A stretch of DNA of 64,000 nucleotides from CAVRGQ01 sp963720785 (lineage in GTDB: Bacteria; Actinomycetota; Acidimicrobiia; IMCC26256; DASPTH01). The position numbers and the translations under genes are program-made. Below are positions 7,184 to 16,623 of this stretch, piece by piece (within the stretch, counting starts at the first letter, position 1; every line of letters begins with the position of its first letter). The stretch spans positions 744,001-808,000 of the forward strand of contig CAVRGQ010000004.1 of the NCBI GenBank assembly GCA_963720785.1. The letters are read 5' to 3'. Below the pieces are notes generated by a model that had not been told where the DNA came from, made no database searches, and saw only the letters and a program-made list of their open reading frames with translations.

Positions 7184-8920
7184 ATGTCTCCCGAACCGGT
7201 TCAGCCGAAGCACATGCCGTACGAGAAGTACCGGGCGTTCCTGCCGCTCGAGCTTCCCGACCGCACGTGGCCCGACCAGCGGCTGGCGAAGGCGCCGCGC
7301 TGGTGCGCGGTCGACCTGCGCGACGGCAACCAGGCGCTGATCGACCCGATGGACCCGGTGCGCAAGCTGCGCATGTTCCAGACGCTCGTGCAGATGGGCT
7401 TCAAGGAGATCGAGGTCGGGTTCCCGTCCGCGAGCCAGACCGACTTCGACTTCGTGCGCCAGCTGATCGACGAGGACCTCGTCCCCGACGACGTCACCAT
7501 CCAGGTGCTGGTGCAGTGCCGTCAGGAGCTCATCGAGCGCACCTACGAGGCGATCGCCGGCTCGCACCACGCGATCGTGCACTTCTACAACTCCACGTCG
7601 ATCCTGCAGCGGCGCGTCGTGTTCGGCCTCGAGCAGGCGGGGATCACGGAGATCGCGGTGAACGCGGCGCGCCTGTGCCGCAAGCTCGAGAAGACGATCC
7701 CGGGCACCGAGGTCCGCTACGAGTACTCGCCCGAGAGCTACACGGGCACCGAGGTGGAGTTCGCGGTCGAGATCTGCGACGCGGTCGCCGATGTCATCGA
7801 GCCCACGAGCGCGGCGCCGCTGATCATGAACCTGCCGGCCACCGTCGAGATGTACACGCCCAACGTGTACGCCGACACGATCGAGTGGTTCCTCCGCAAC
7901 GTCTCCGACCGCGACGCGGTCACGCTGTCGCTGCACCCGCACAACGACCGCGGCACCGCGGTCGCGGCCGCGGAACTGGGGCTGCTCGCCGGCGCCGATC
8001 GCGTCGAGGGCTGCCTCTTCGGCAACGGTGAGCGCACCGGCAACGTCGACGTCGTCACGCTGGCGATGAACCTGTTCAGCCAGGGTGTCGACCCCCAGCT
8101 CGACATCACCGACATCGACGCGCTGCGCCGCACCGCGGAGTACTGCAACCGCCTGCCGGTGCACGAGCGCCACCCCTACGTGGGCGACCTCGTGTACACC
8201 GCGTTCTCGGGCTCGCACCAGGACGCGATCAAGAAGGGCTTCGCCCACCTGTACGCCGGGGCGGAGGCCGCGGGCCGTGCCCACGACGACTACGAGGTGT
8301 GGGAGGTCCCGTACCTGCCGATCGACCCCGCACACGTGGGGCGCAGCTACGAGGCGGTCATCCGCGTCAACAGCCAGTCGGGCAAGGGCGGCGTCGCCTA
8401 CATCATGGAGACCGAGCACGGCTTCTCGCTGCCGCGTCGTCTCCAGATCGAGTTCTCCAAGACGATCCAGGCCGTCGCCGAGGACACCGGCACTGAGATC
8501 ACGCCGATCGCGATGTGGGACCACTTCCAGACCACGTACCTGCCGGAGTCGCCACGCCTCGAGCTGCGCACGCACGAGCTCGTCACCAAGGCCGACGGCA
8601 CCACCACCATCACCGCGCAGGTCGTGCTCGATGGTGAGCCGCGCACGCTGCAGGGCGAGGGCAACGGCCCCATCGCCGCGTTCGTGCAGGCGCTGCAGGC
8701 CGGCACCGGCATCGACCTCGACGTCGTCGACTACCACGAGCACTCGCTCGGGCGGGGCGCCGACGCGACCGCGGTCGCCTACGTGGAGACGGTCGACGCC
8801 GAACACACCACGCGGTGGGGGATCGGCAGCGACCCCAACATCATCGTGGCGTCGCTGCGTGCGGTGCTGTCGGCCGCGGACCGCTCGCTCCGTGAGGCCG
8901 GCGCGTCGAACCCGTCGTAG
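7184..8920 (+). CDS. leuA: 2-isopropylmalate synthase
   Basis: 578-aa enzyme of the longer actinobacterial type. It condenses acetyl-CoA with 2-oxoisovalerate, the first committed step of leucine synthesis. The TIM barrel begins with the catalytic DLRDGNQALIDPM and carries the metal-binding LHPHNDRGT, followed by GCLFGNGERTGNVD. The C-terminal part (after about residue 430) is the LeuA allosteric domain for leucine feedback, with TITAQVVLDGEPR and GRGADATAVAYVE. The ATG at 7184 follows a weak GGACAGG ribosome-binding site. Transcription is probably controlled by the Leu attenuator upstream, in addition to enzyme feedback. Confidence 0.97.
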   Translation: MSPEPVQPKHMPYEKYRAFLPLELPDRTWPDQRLAKAPRWCAVDLRDGNQALIDPMDPVRKLRMFQTLVQMGFKEIEVGFPSASQTDFDFVRQLIDEDLVPDDVTIQVLVQCRQELIERTYEAIAGSHHAIVHFYNSTSILQRRVVFGLEQAGITEIAVNAARLCRKLEKTIPGTEVRYEYSPESYTGTEVEFAVEICDAVADVIEPTSAAPLIMNLPATVEMYTPNVYADTIEWFLRNVSDRDAVTLSLHPHNDRGTAVAAAELGLLAGADRVEGCLFGNGERTGNVDVVTLAMNLFSQGVDPQLDITDIDALRRTAEYCNRLPVHERHPYVGDLVYTAFSGSHQDAIKKGFAHLYAGAEAAGRAHDDYEVWEVPYLPIDPAHVGRSYEAVIRVNSQSGKGGVAYIMETEHGFSLPRRLQIEFSKTIQAVAEDTGTEITPIAMWDHFQTTYLPESPRLELRTHELVTKADGTTTITAQVVLDGEPRTLQGEGNGPIAAFVQALQAGTGIDLDVVDYHEHSLGRGADATAVAYVETVDAEHTTRWGIGSDPNIIVASLRAVLSAADRSLREAGASNPS

Positions 8921-8930
8921 GCTGACCGGC

Positions 8931-9713
8931 GTGGAAACCGTCGAACCGTCCATCGGCTGGGGTGTCCTCCACCTCTTCTACGGCATCGACCGTGAGCGGG
9001 CCGACGCCGACCCCAACGCCGCGAAGCGCATCGTCGACGCGGTCGCGTCGCTCCAGGCCGACGGCCACCAGGCGCTGGTGTTCGCGGTGCTCGGGCACAA
9101 GGCCGACTTCGGCGTGATGGCGCTCGGTCCCGATCTCGCCCGCCTCCGCGCCTTCCAGGCCGAGCTCGCGCAGGCGCCGCTCGAGCTACGCGACTCCTAC
9201 TTCTCGCTCACGGAGCTGTCGGAGTACACCTCCACCGAGGACGACGAGCGAGCCCGCCTCGCCGCCGAGGAGGGGCTCGTCGGCCCCGCGCAGGAGGCGC
9301 GCCTCGCCGCCTGGCGCGAGCGCATGGAGCACTACCACGAGCAGCGGTTGCACCCGAAGCTGCCGCTGAAGAAGGCGATCTGCTTCTACCCGATGTCGAA
9401 GCGCCGCGCCGGCGACCACAACTGGTACTCGTTGCCCTTCGCGGATCGCAAGCAGCTGATGGGCGGCCACGCGCGCGTCGGTCGCGGGTACGCGGGCCGG
9501 GTGCTGCAGCTCATCACGGGCTCCACCGGGCTCGACGACTGGGAGTGGGGCGTCACCCTGCTCGCTGACGACCCCGTCGCGCTCAAGGAGATCGTCTACG
9601 AGATGCGCTTCGATCCCGTGTCGGCCGACTACGCCGACTTCGGGCCGTTCGTCACCGGCCTGCTCGCCGAGCCGGCCGAGGCGCTGCGGGCCGCCGGGCT
9701 GCCCGGCGCCTGA
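8931..9713 (+). CDS. hemQ: Coproheme decarboxylase HemQ (chlorite-dismutase family)
   Basis: 260-aa member of the chlorite dismutase-like family. In actinobacteria it performs the last step of coproporphyrin-dependent haem synthesis, turning coproheme into haem b with peroxide. The C-terminal half is highly typical: ICFYPMSKRRAGDHNWY carries the catalytic Tyr, MGGHARVGR the likely proximal His, then STGLDDWEWGVTLLADDP. The GTG at 8931 is picked because a TAGGCT box lies seven bases upstream (8918-8923), partly formed by the leuA stop codon, and there is no ribosome-binding site. No other haem gene is beside it here. Confidence 0.93.
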   Translation: METVEPSIGWGVLHLFYGIDRERADADPNAAKRIVDAVASLQADGHQALVFAVLGHKADFGVMALGPDLARLRAFQAELAQAPLELRDSYFSLTELSEYTSTEDDERARLAAEEGLVGPAQEARLAAWRERMEHYHEQRLHPKLPLKKAICFYPMSKRRAGDHNWYSLPFADRKQLMGGHARVGRGYAGRVLQLITGSTGLDDWEWGVTLLADDPVALKEIVYEMRFDPVSADYADFGPFVTGLLAEPAEALRAAGLPGA

Positions 9714-9738
9714 GCACCAGAGAGAGGGAGGGGCAGCG

Positions 9739-9984
9739 ATGTCCGATCACGTGCGGCTCTTCGTGTCGTTCCCCGAGGAGCTCGTCGACCGGCCGATGAT
9801 CTACGAGCTGGTCAAGCAGACCGACGTCGTGCCCAACATCCGGCGCGCCAACGTGGAGGCGCACAGTGGGTGGGTGATCCTCGAGCTGCAGGGCACCGAC
9901 GACGCCATCGCCGCGGGCATCGCCTATCTCGAAGGTGTGGGCTGCACGGTCAACACCATGGAAGGCGACATCATCGAGGGATGA
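9739..9984 (+). CDS. NIL-domain protein
   Basis: 81-aa protein that is essentially one NIL domain, the small ferredoxin-like fold best known from the C-terminus of the methionine importer ATPase MetN, where it senses substrate. Motifs include LFVSFPEELVDRPMIYELVK, then PNIRRANVEAHSGWVILELQG and AIAYLEGVGC in the expected order. A strong GAGGGAGGGG ribosome-binding site precedes the ATG. Its stop overlaps the next gene's ATG (ATGA), so the two are translationally coupled. A free-standing NIL domain of this kind is of unknown function; metal or sulfur-compound sensing is possible. Confidence 0.85.
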   Translation: MSDHVRLFVSFPEELVDRPMIYELVKQTDVVPNIRRANVEAHSGWVILELQGTDDAIAAGIAYLEGVGCTVNTMEGDIIEG

Positions 9985-10496
9985 GCAGCGGCGACGAAGC
10001 AGCGGCGCAGCAACTGCTGCAGGAAGCGAGCGACCTGATCGTCGCCGGTGTCGACCGGGAGCTCCCGGGCTGGGTCGAACGCAGCACCGCGCGCATCCTC
10101 GACGCCTGGGCCGAAGCCGGCGGCGCCGACGGTCCCGGTCGTCTCGACGCCGGCACGCGCGCGCAGGCCGACCGCGACGCGGCAGTCGCCGGCGAGGTGG
10201 CGCGGGTGCGGGTGGTCGGCGACCTGCGCACGCTCCTGGCCCTCGACGCCGCGGAGCAGCGCGCCACGCCACTGCAGATCGTGCGCACCGCGCACCGCGA
10301 GCCGACCGCGCTGCTGGAGTCACTCGGGGTGCCGCACGTGGTGCGCGACGAGTTCGACGAGCGCTCGTTCCCCGACGACGTCTACGGCCTCGCCCCGCAC
10401 ACGCTCGGCGACCTCGGCGGCGCCGACCTCGGCCCGCTGCACCTCGCCTGGGGTATGGCCAAGACCCGATTGCTCAAGGTTCGCCGGGGAGAATGA
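9981..10496 (+). CDS. Conserved hypothetical protein coupled to the NIL protein
   Basis: 171-aa soluble acidic protein that I cannot assign to a family. The N-terminal half is helical and Ala-rich (QQLLQEASDLIVAGVDRELP). The middle has a repeated Arg/Val-rich helix (VARVRVVGDLRTLLALDA). The C-terminal half has the ordered motifs PLQIVRTAHREPTALLESLG and DDVYGLAPHTLGDLG, ending in LRRGE-like basic residues. The ATG at 9981 overlaps the NIL stop. A likely operon hemQ-NIL-this gene suggests a shared role, but nothing in the sequence names it. Confidence 0.7.
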   Translation: MSSGDEAAAQQLLQEASDLIVAGVDRELPGWVERSTARILDAWAEAGGADGPGRLDAGTRAQADRDAAVAGEVARVRVVGDLRTLLALDAAEQRATPLQIVRTAHREPTALLESLGVPHVVRDEFDERSFPDDVYGLAPHTLGDLGGADLGPLHLAWGMAKTRLLKVRRGE

Positions 10497-10622
10497 CGTG
10501 ATTCTTTCGATTCCTGTGAACAACGTGTTTCGGGAGTTCCCCCGCACCTGACTTCTCTGTATCTTCCCTGAACACCTGGGCGGGTGACGCCCGGTGACGT
10601 TCCGGGACACACAGGGGGGCAC

Positions 10623-11870
10623 ATGAAGATCGATGCCGGCAACACCGCGTGGGTGGTGATGGCCGCGGCGCTGGTGCTGTTCATGACGCCGGGCCTCGCG
10701 CTCTTCTACGGCGGCATGGTGCGGGCGAAGAACGTGCTCGCGATGCTGATGCAGAACTTCTTCTGCCTCGGCCTCGTGAGCATCCTCTGGGCCGTCTGCA
10801 TGTATTCGCTGGCGTTCAGCGGTCGCGGCGGGTTCATCGGCAACTTCGACCTGTCGTTCCTCGAGGGTGCCGCGAAGATCCAGCCCACCGGCTTCGGGCT
10901 GACGATCCCCCCGCTCACGTTCTCGGCGTACCAGATGATGTTCGCCATCATCACGCCCGCGCTGATCACGGGCGCCGTCGCGGACCGCATGAAGTTCTCG
11001 GCGTGGTTCTGGTTCGTCGGCCTGTGGTCGCTGCTCGTGTACACGCCGGTCGCGCACTGGGTCTTCTCGCCGATGGGTTGGCTGTTCAAGCGCGGCGCGC
11101 TCGACTTCGCCGGCGGCACCGTCGTGCACGTCAACGCCGGCATCGCTGCCCTCGCGGTGGTCCTGGTGATCGGCAAGCGCAAGGGCTGGCCGGGGCACCC
11201 CACCCCGCCGCACTCGCTGCCGCTCACGCTCCTCGGCACCGGCATCCTCTGGTTCGGCTGGTTCGGCTTCAACGCCGGCTCCGCGCTCGCCGCCGACGGC
11301 ATCGCCGCCCAGGCGTTCATGAACACCAACCTCGCCGCGGCCGCGGCGATGCTCGGCTGGCTGCTGTTCGAGCGCTGGCGCGGCAAGCACGCCACCACCT
11401 TGGGCGCGGCCTCGGGCGCGGTCGCCGGCCTCGTGGCCATCACGCCGTGCGCGGGCTTCGTCACCAGCTGGGCCGCGATGGTGATCGGCTTCCTCGCCGG
11501 GGCGATCTGCTACTTCGCCGTGAGCCTGAAGTTCAAGTTCGGTTTCGACGACGCCCTCGACGTCGTGGGCGTGCACCTCGTCGGTGGCCTGCTCGGCTCG
11601 CTGCTCCTCGGTCTCTTCGCCACCAAGGCGGTCAACCCGGCCGTCACGAGCCAGGGCGCGCTGATGGGCGGTGGCAGCTGGGACCTGATGGGGGAGCAGC
11701 TGCTCGCGGTGGGTGCCACGCTCGTGTGGTCGTTCGTGCTCACCATCGTCATCATCAAGTTCCTCGACAAGGTGATGCCCGGCGGGGTCCGGGTCTCCGC
11801 CGAGGACGAGGAGATGGGGCTCGACCTCACGCAGCACTCCGAGGTCGGGTACTCGCTCGACCGGGTCTGA
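10623..11870 (+). CDS. amt: Ammonium transporter (Amt family)
   Basis: 415-aa polytopic membrane channel for ammonium, with about 11 hydrophobic segments. Family landmarks are DAGNTAWVVMAAALVLFMTPGLALFYGGMV, seen here as successive pieces, then AHWVFSPMGWL, FAGGTVVHVNAG and FGWFGFNAGSAL; the two pore histidines lie in VVHVN and in DVVGVHLVGG. The ATG at 10623 (MKIDAGNTAW) is preferred over an in-frame ATG at 10584 because AGGGGGG lies just before it. It is followed at once by glnB, the usual amt-glnB pair in which PII blocks the channel when nitrogen is plentiful. Confidence 0.96.
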   Translation: MKIDAGNTAWVVMAAALVLFMTPGLALFYGGMVRAKNVLAMLMQNFFCLGLVSILWAVCMYSLAFSGRGGFIGNFDLSFLEGAAKIQPTGFGLTIPPLTFSAYQMMFAIITPALITGAVADRMKFSAWFWFVGLWSLLVYTPVAHWVFSPMGWLFKRGALDFAGGTVVHVNAGIAALAVVLVIGKRKGWPGHPTPPHSLPLTLLGTGILWFGWFGFNAGSALAADGIAAQAFMNTNLAAAAAMLGWLLFERWRGKHATTLGAASGAVAGLVAITPCAGFVTSWAAMVIGFLAGAICYFAVSLKFKFGFDDALDVVGVHLVGGLLGSLLLGLFATKAVNPAVTSQGALMGGGSWDLMGEQLLAVGATLVWSFVLTIVIIKFLDKVMPGGVRVSAEDEEMGLDLTQHSEVGYSLDRV

Positions 11871-11934
11871 TGACCCTGATCGATTGGGCCCGATCGAACG
11901 AGCAAGCGTTCGCACGCGCCATGATGGGAGACGT

Positions 11935-12273
11935 ATGAAGCTGATCGTCGCAATCATCAAGCCGTTCCGGGTCGACGACGTGAAGGATGCGTTGAAGGAT
12001 CTCGGGGTGCAGGGCCTGACCATCTCCGACGTGCAGGGCTTCGGCCGCCAGCGCGGCCACACCGAGGTGTACCGCGGTGCGGAGTACACCGTCGACTTCC
12101 TGCCGAAGGTGCGCATCGAGATCCTCGTCGACGACGACGAGGTCGAGCGTGTCGCGGAGAAGCTCATGGAGACCGCGCGCACCGGCAAGATCGGTGACGG
12201 CAAGGTGTGGGTGGTGCCGGTCGAGCACGTCTGGCGGATCCGCACGGGCGAAGCGGGCCCCGACGCCGTCTGA
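11935..12273 (+). CDS. glnB: Nitrogen regulatory protein PII
   Basis: 112-aa PII signal protein, full length. The T-loop is intact (GRQRGHTEVYRGAEYTVDFL) and Tyr51 in GAEY is the residue uridylylated or adenylylated in relatives. The nucleotide and 2-oxoglutarate site residues are present in KIGDGKVWV and VWRIRTGE. It lies 64 bases after amt and just before glnD, completing the amt-glnB-glnD nitrogen-sensing cluster found in many actinobacteria. Whether the modification is uridylylation or adenylylation here cannot be told. Confidence 0.97.
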   Translation: MKLIVAIIKPFRVDDVKDALKDLGVQGLTISDVQGFGRQRGHTEVYRGAEYTVDFLPKVRIEILVDDDEVERVAEKLMETARTGKIGDGKVWVVPVEHVWRIRTGEAGPDAV

Positions 12274-12353
12274 CCCGACCCCCGTCGGTCTGCAGCCCTC
12301 CGAACTGCGGGCGGCGCGCGACGCGCTCGTCGCCGACGGCGCGCTCCGCGGCA

Positions 12354-14738
12354 TGCGGTTCGGCGCTGCGCTCGCGGCACTGGTCGACGACGCACTGCTC
12401 GCGGCCGCGGCGGCGCTGCCCGACGAGCCCTGGGCGATCGTCGCGCTCGGTTCCTACGCGCGGGGTGAGCTGTGCCCGGGGTCCGACATCGACGTGATGC
12501 TGCTGCACGGCGGCGGTCGACGCGCCACGGTCGCCGAGGCCGCCGGCAACCTCTGGTACCCGCTGTGGGACGCGGGCTTCGTGCTCGGGCAGTCGGTGCG
12601 CACGGTGAAGGAGGCGCTCACCGTTGCCGACGACGACCTCGACGCCCTCACCGCGCTGCTCGACGGGCGCGTGGTGGCGGGCGACGCCACGCTCGTCGAC
12701 GGTCTCACCGCGCAGGTGCACCGGCTCGCGCACAAGCGGCGGGACCGCGTGATCACCGCGCTCGCGGGCGCGTCGGCTCTCCGCCAGGTGCGGCCGGGTC
12801 CGGTGGCGGAGATGCTCGAGCCCAACCTGAAGGACGGTGGCGGCGGTCTGCGCGACCTGCACGCGCTCGCCTGGGCGGGTTGGGTCCTCGCCCCGTCGCC
12901 GGGTGGTACCGCCTCTTTGGTCGTGCAGGGTGACCTCCACGAGCGCGACCGGGTCCGGCTCGCGGCGGCGAACGACGCGCTGCTCGACGCACGCGTCGCC
13001 CTGCACCGCGTGAACCGCGGCAAGTCCGATCAGCTGCTCCTGCAGGACCAGGACGCGGTTGGCGCACTCGTCGGCGCGGCCGACGCCGATGCGTTGGTGC
13101 GGCGGATCGGCGAAGCCGCCCGCGCGGTCGTCTGGATCACCACCGAGTTGTGGGCCAACCTGACCGAGCCCGACCGGCCGCGGGTGTCGTTCCCCGCCGG
13201 GGCCAGGGTCGACGCCGCCTCCGTGCTCGAGGTGGGCGCCCGGGCCGCGACGCTGCGACAACCACTCGACCGCGACGCGCTCGAGCGCATCGGCACGCTG
13301 CGCGACCCGGAATGGACGCCCGCGGCGCGCGACGCCTTCGTCGCGCTGCTCGGCGCCGGGCGGGGTGCCATCCCGGTGTTCGAGGCGCTCGATCACGAGG
13401 ACGTGCTCGTCGCCCTGTTCCCCGAGTGGGCGCAGGTGCGGGCGCGCCCGCAGCGCAACGCGTACCACCGCTTCACCGTCGACCGGCACTCGCTCGAGGC
13501 GGTGGCCGAGGCCGCGGCGCTCCTCGATCCCGACGATCCGGCGGGGGAGGGCTTCGACGGCGAGGTCGCACGCCGCGCGCCGCGCGCCGCGCTGCTGCTC
13601 TCGGCGCTGTTGCACGACATCGCCAAGGGAAAGCCCGGCGACCACTCGGTGCTCGGCGTCGGCGTCGCACGTGAGTTCGCCGCGCGCATCGGCATCGACC
13701 AGGAGGCGACCGACCTGATCGTGTGGGCGGTCGAGCACCACCTGCTCCTCGCCGACACCGCGACCCGCCGCGACCTCTCCGACGAGTACACCGTCGCCAA
13801 CTACGCACGCGTGGTGGGCGACGTCGCTGCGAACGACCTGCTCTACGCGCTCACCCTCGCCGACTCGCGCGCCACCGGGCCGTCGGCGTGGAGCATGGGC
13901 AAGGCCGCGCTCGGTACGCGAGCTGTACGGCAAGGCCGACACGTTGCTGGCAGGCGGGGTGCTGGGCTCCGCGGTCGCCGACGAGCGTCGGGCGGAGCTG
14001 ATCGCGAAGGTGGGGCCGGAGGCCGCCGCCTTCCTCGACGCGATGCCGCCCGGCTACGTGACCGCCTTCGAGGTCGACCAGCTCGCCCGGCACCGCGAGC
14101 TGCTCGCCGCGTCCGGCCGTGACCGCGCCACCGTGGAGTGGGAGACGCTCGCCGACAATCGCCTGCGCTGCACGGTGGTGGCGCCCGACCGCACCGGTCT
14201 GCTCGCGCTGGTGGCGGGCACGCTCGCGCTCGCGGGCTTCGACATCGCGTCGGCCACCGGCTACACGCATCACGACGGCATGGCGCTTGAGGTGTACACG
14301 GGCGTCGACCGTTTCGGTCGGCTCGCCGGCGAGGCGGCACGGGCGGAGTTCCTCGCCAGTCTGGAAGCCGCACTGCGCGGCGAGCTCGATCTCGACGACG
14401 CGCTGCGCGACCGCTCACGCCGCTACCGCGCCAAGGGCCCCGGTGTCGCCGACCGCGATGTCCAGGTCGTGCTCGACACCGAGGCGTCGGCGTTCGCGAC
14501 GGTGGTGGAGGTGTACGCCCCCGACGACGTGGGCCTCCTGGCGCGGGTCGCCTCGGTGTTCGTCGACCTCGGTGTCGACGTGAGCCAGGCCATCGTGCAG
14601 ACCAGGGGGGACCGCGTCGTCGACGTGTTCTACGTGCGCTCGCGCGACGGGAGCTTCGAGAGCGACCGCCACGGCCTCGACCGGCTGCGGGCCACGCTGG
14701 TGTCACGACTCACGTCGCAGGTGACGCTCGACCCGTGA
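12354..14738 (+). CDS. glnD: [Protein-PII] nucleotidyltransferase GlnD (frameshifted)
   Basis: Bifunctional enzyme that modifies PII with UMP or AMP and removes it. Domains in order: nucleotidyltransferase (GSYARGELCPGSDID, LEPNLKDGGGGLRDLH), HD hydrolase (LLHDIAKGKPGDHS) and two C-terminal ACT domains (VVAPDRTGLLALVAGTLALA; VYAPDDVGLLARVASVF). The frame breaks between the HD and ACT parts: the GG at 13913-13914 seems one base too long, and removing one G gives KAALVRELYGKADTLLAGG. The start is uncertain. Coding-like sequence extends upstream to about 12300 without an ATG/GTG/TTG in frame, except a GTG at 12194 inside glnB; the ATG at 12354 is a minimum. Confidence 0.9.
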
Positions 14739-14765
14739 GGCCGCGGGACATCTAGTCTCGGGGCC

Positions 14766-15449
14766 GTGACCGAGCCGTTCAGCCCCTCCGCCGTCGACCT
14801 GCTCCGGTGGGCCGAGACCCTGTCCGCCGTCGCCCGCACAGGCATGGGTTTCACCCAGAGCCTCTACGAGAAGGAGCGCTTCGAGGAGGTGCTCAAGGTC
14901 GCGGCCGACATCCGCGCCGTGGCCATCGAAGAGGCCGAGGCCGACGCGCTGTTCGAGGAGTGGGTGCTCAGCGTCGGGCAGGGCGTGCAGGGATACGTCA
15001 CCCCGAAGGTGGCGGTCGCGGCGATCGTCGCCAACGACCAGGGCGAGCTGCTGCTCACGCAGCGCTCCGACTCCGGCGTGTGGCTCTACCCGGTCGGGTA
15101 CGCCGACGTCGGCTACTCGCCGTGCGAGGTCGCGATCAAAGAGGTCTACGAGGAGACCGGCATCGAGTGCGAGCCGGTGTCGCTGATCTCCGTGCTCGAC
15201 GGCCTGCGCCTCGGCTTCACGCACATGCCGCTCTACACCCTGCTGTTCCACTGCCGGATGATCGGCGGTGAGCTGAACGGCCACCCGTTGGAGACGCGCG
15301 CCGTGGGCTTCTTCGGCCGCGACAACCTGCCCTGGCCCGTCGCCGGCATCCAGCGGTGGGGTGAGCTCGCTTTCGCCGCGATCGACGGCGACGTGCGCCC
15401 CTGCGACTTCGACCCACCCCGCACCCCACCCTGGCGCGGCGAGATCTGA
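14766..15449 (+). CDS. Nudix hydrolase with N-terminal NUDIX-associated domain
   Basis: 227-aa Nudix pyrophosphohydrolase. The Nudix box is readable as GYADVGYSPCEVAIKEVYEE followed by TGI; the first Gly is displaced, but the catalytic REVxEE-type core is kept as KEVYEETG. An N-terminal helical segment (LLRWAETLSAVARTGMGFTQ, YEKERFEEVLKVAADIRA) matches the hydrolase-associated N domain of ADP-ribose-type Nudix enzymes. The substrate is a nucleoside diphosphate derivative, not further defined. The GTG start at 14766 has TAGTCT seven bases upstream (14753-14758). It ends facing pyrE. Confidence 0.85.
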   Translation: MTEPFSPSAVDLLRWAETLSAVARTGMGFTQSLYEKERFEEVLKVAADIRAVAIEEAEADALFEEWVLSVGQGVQGYVTPKVAVAAIVANDQGELLLTQRSDSGVWLYPVGYADVGYSPCEVAIKEVYEETGIECEPVSLISVLDGLRLGFTHMPLYTLLFHCRMIGGELNGHPLETRAVGFFGRDNLPWPVAGIQRWGELAFAAIDGDVRPCDFDPPRTPPWRGEI

Positions 15450-15471
15450 CCCCTCGTTCGAGCATTTGACA

Positions 15472-15497
15472 GTTGAGCCGGTCAGGACCGGCACAAC
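15472..15497. terminator. Inverted repeat between convergent Nudix and pyrE genes
   Basis: GCCGGTC and GACCGGC form a compact stem extended by GTTG and CAAC on the outside. It sits in the short gap between two genes that end towards each other, so it could stop transcription from both sides. There is no clear T-run. Confidence 0.5.
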
Positions 15498-15513
15498 CGT
15501 CAGGTGCTGGAGG

Positions 15514-16041
15514 TCAGCTCGCGGTGGCGTTGAGCTCGGTCATGGTGAAGAGGGGGTGGAGGGTCACGCCGGTGTCGGCGAGGCCGGCGGGGCCGCCCGA
15601 CTCGCGGTCGATCACGCACAGCGCGTGCTCCACGGTGGCGCCGCGCTCGCGGAGGTCGCCGCAGGAGGTGATCACCTGTCCACCCGAGGTCACGACGTCC
15701 TCGATGACGGTGATGCGCTTGCCATCGATGTCGCCTCCCTCCGCGAGACGGCAGGTGCCGTAGGTCTTGGCCTCCTTGCGCACGAAGTACGCGGGGATGC
15801 CGGTGACCTGCGACAGCACCGTCGCGATGGGCACGCCGCCCAGCTCGAGACCGGCGAGCGCGTCGGTGCCCGCGGGCACCATCGGCGCAAGCTGCTCGCA
15901 GATCGCGCGGAGCAGGACCGGGTCGGACTCGAACAGGTACTTGTCGAAGTACTCGTGGCTGGTGACGCCGGAGCGCAGCAGGAACTCACCCGTGAGGTGG
16001 GTGCGGTCGAAGATGGCGGCGCAGAGGTCGGCGCGATCCAT
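15514..16041 (-). CDS. pyrE: Orotate phosphoribosyltransferase
   Basis: 175-aa pyrimidine biosynthesis enzyme that joins orotate to PRPP to make OMP. The PRPP-binding motif VIEDVVTSGGQ is intact, and the substrate loop FVRKEAKTYGT matches the family. The ATG at 16041 begins MDRADLCAAIFDRTHLTGEF, typical of short bacterial PyrE. It lies 25 bases after a gene of unknown function on the same strand, which probably shares its transcript. No other pyr genes are near. Confidence 0.95.
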   Translation of the reverse strand: MDRADLCAAIFDRTHLTGEFLLRSGVTSHEYFDKYLFESDPVLLRAICEQLAPMVPAGTDALAGLELGGVPIATVLSQVTGIPAYFVRKEAKTYGTCRLAEGGDIDGKRITVIEDVVTSGGQVITSCGDLRERGATVEHALCVIDRESGGPAGLADTGVTLHPLFTMTELNATAS

Positions 16042-16066
16042 GGCGGTGCCTTCCGGAGTCAGTGGG

Positions 16067-16558
16067 TCAGGAGTTGAGTTCGGCGAAGAGCATGTCGATG
16101 ATGGAGGCGCCGCCCTGGGCGCGCTCCCACTCGCTGCCGATGCGGGCGTGGTCGACGAGGCCGGCAGCGTCGGGGGCGCGGCCGATGGCCGCGCCTGCGG
16201 AGGCGGCCAGTGGCGCCGGTTCGAGGTCGTCGCCGTACGCGGCGAAGCACTCCAGCCCCTCCCACAGCGACGACAGCGCGCGGGTCTCCGTGCCGAGCAC
16301 GAGAGCGTCGGCGTCGACGCCGCCATCCTCGTCGCTGGCACCGGAGAGCTCGGCGACCACCTGTTCCCAGAGGTCGTAGTGGGACATCCCCTCGGGGAGG
16401 CGGTACCCGGCGACGGGGTGGAGCCGGAATTCGAGCGCGACCTCACCGGGGCCGACGTCGGCGAGCCAGGTCTGCGAGCCGTTGAGGTAGCTGTCGACGG
16501 GCGGGCCGAGGCGCTCGTCGAGCGCGAGCACCAACGCGGGAGTCGACGCGCCAGACAC
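16067..16558 (-). CDS. Hypothetical protein upstream of pyrE
   Basis: 163-aa acidic protein without a family I can name. Recognisable stretches are LVLALDERLGPPVDSYLNGS, VGPGEVALEFRLHPVAGYRL, and a C-terminal SIIDMLFAELNS. No signal peptide or membrane segment is seen. The annotated GTG start at 16558 is the conservative choice. However, an ATG at 16577 has TAGCCT exactly six bases upstream (16584-16589) and would read MSRTAT into this frame if one T near 16559 were extra, so the true start may be there. It precedes pyrE by 25 bases. Confidence 0.65.
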   Translation of the reverse strand: MSGASTPALVLALDERLGPPVDSYLNGSQTWLADVGPGEVALEFRLHPVAGYRLPEGMSHYDLWEQVVAELSGASDEDGGVDADALVLGTETRALSSLWEGLECFAAYGDDLEPAPLAASAGAAIGRAPDAAGLVDHARIGSEWERAQGGASIIDMLFAELNS

Positions 16559-16623
16559 ACGTGGCGGTGCGGGACATGCGCGCAGGCTACCGGGCTCCGC
16601 GGACGCGTTGGGTGTGCGCCCGG

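Noticed and set aside
5987..8953. A 988-codon open frame on the minus strand, antisense to the lipoprotein, leuA and part of groEL's flank
   Set aside because: It is the mirror of strongly coding plus-strand genes. Composition (His, Arg, Asp runs) is that of antisense GC-rich DNA and it has no family motif.
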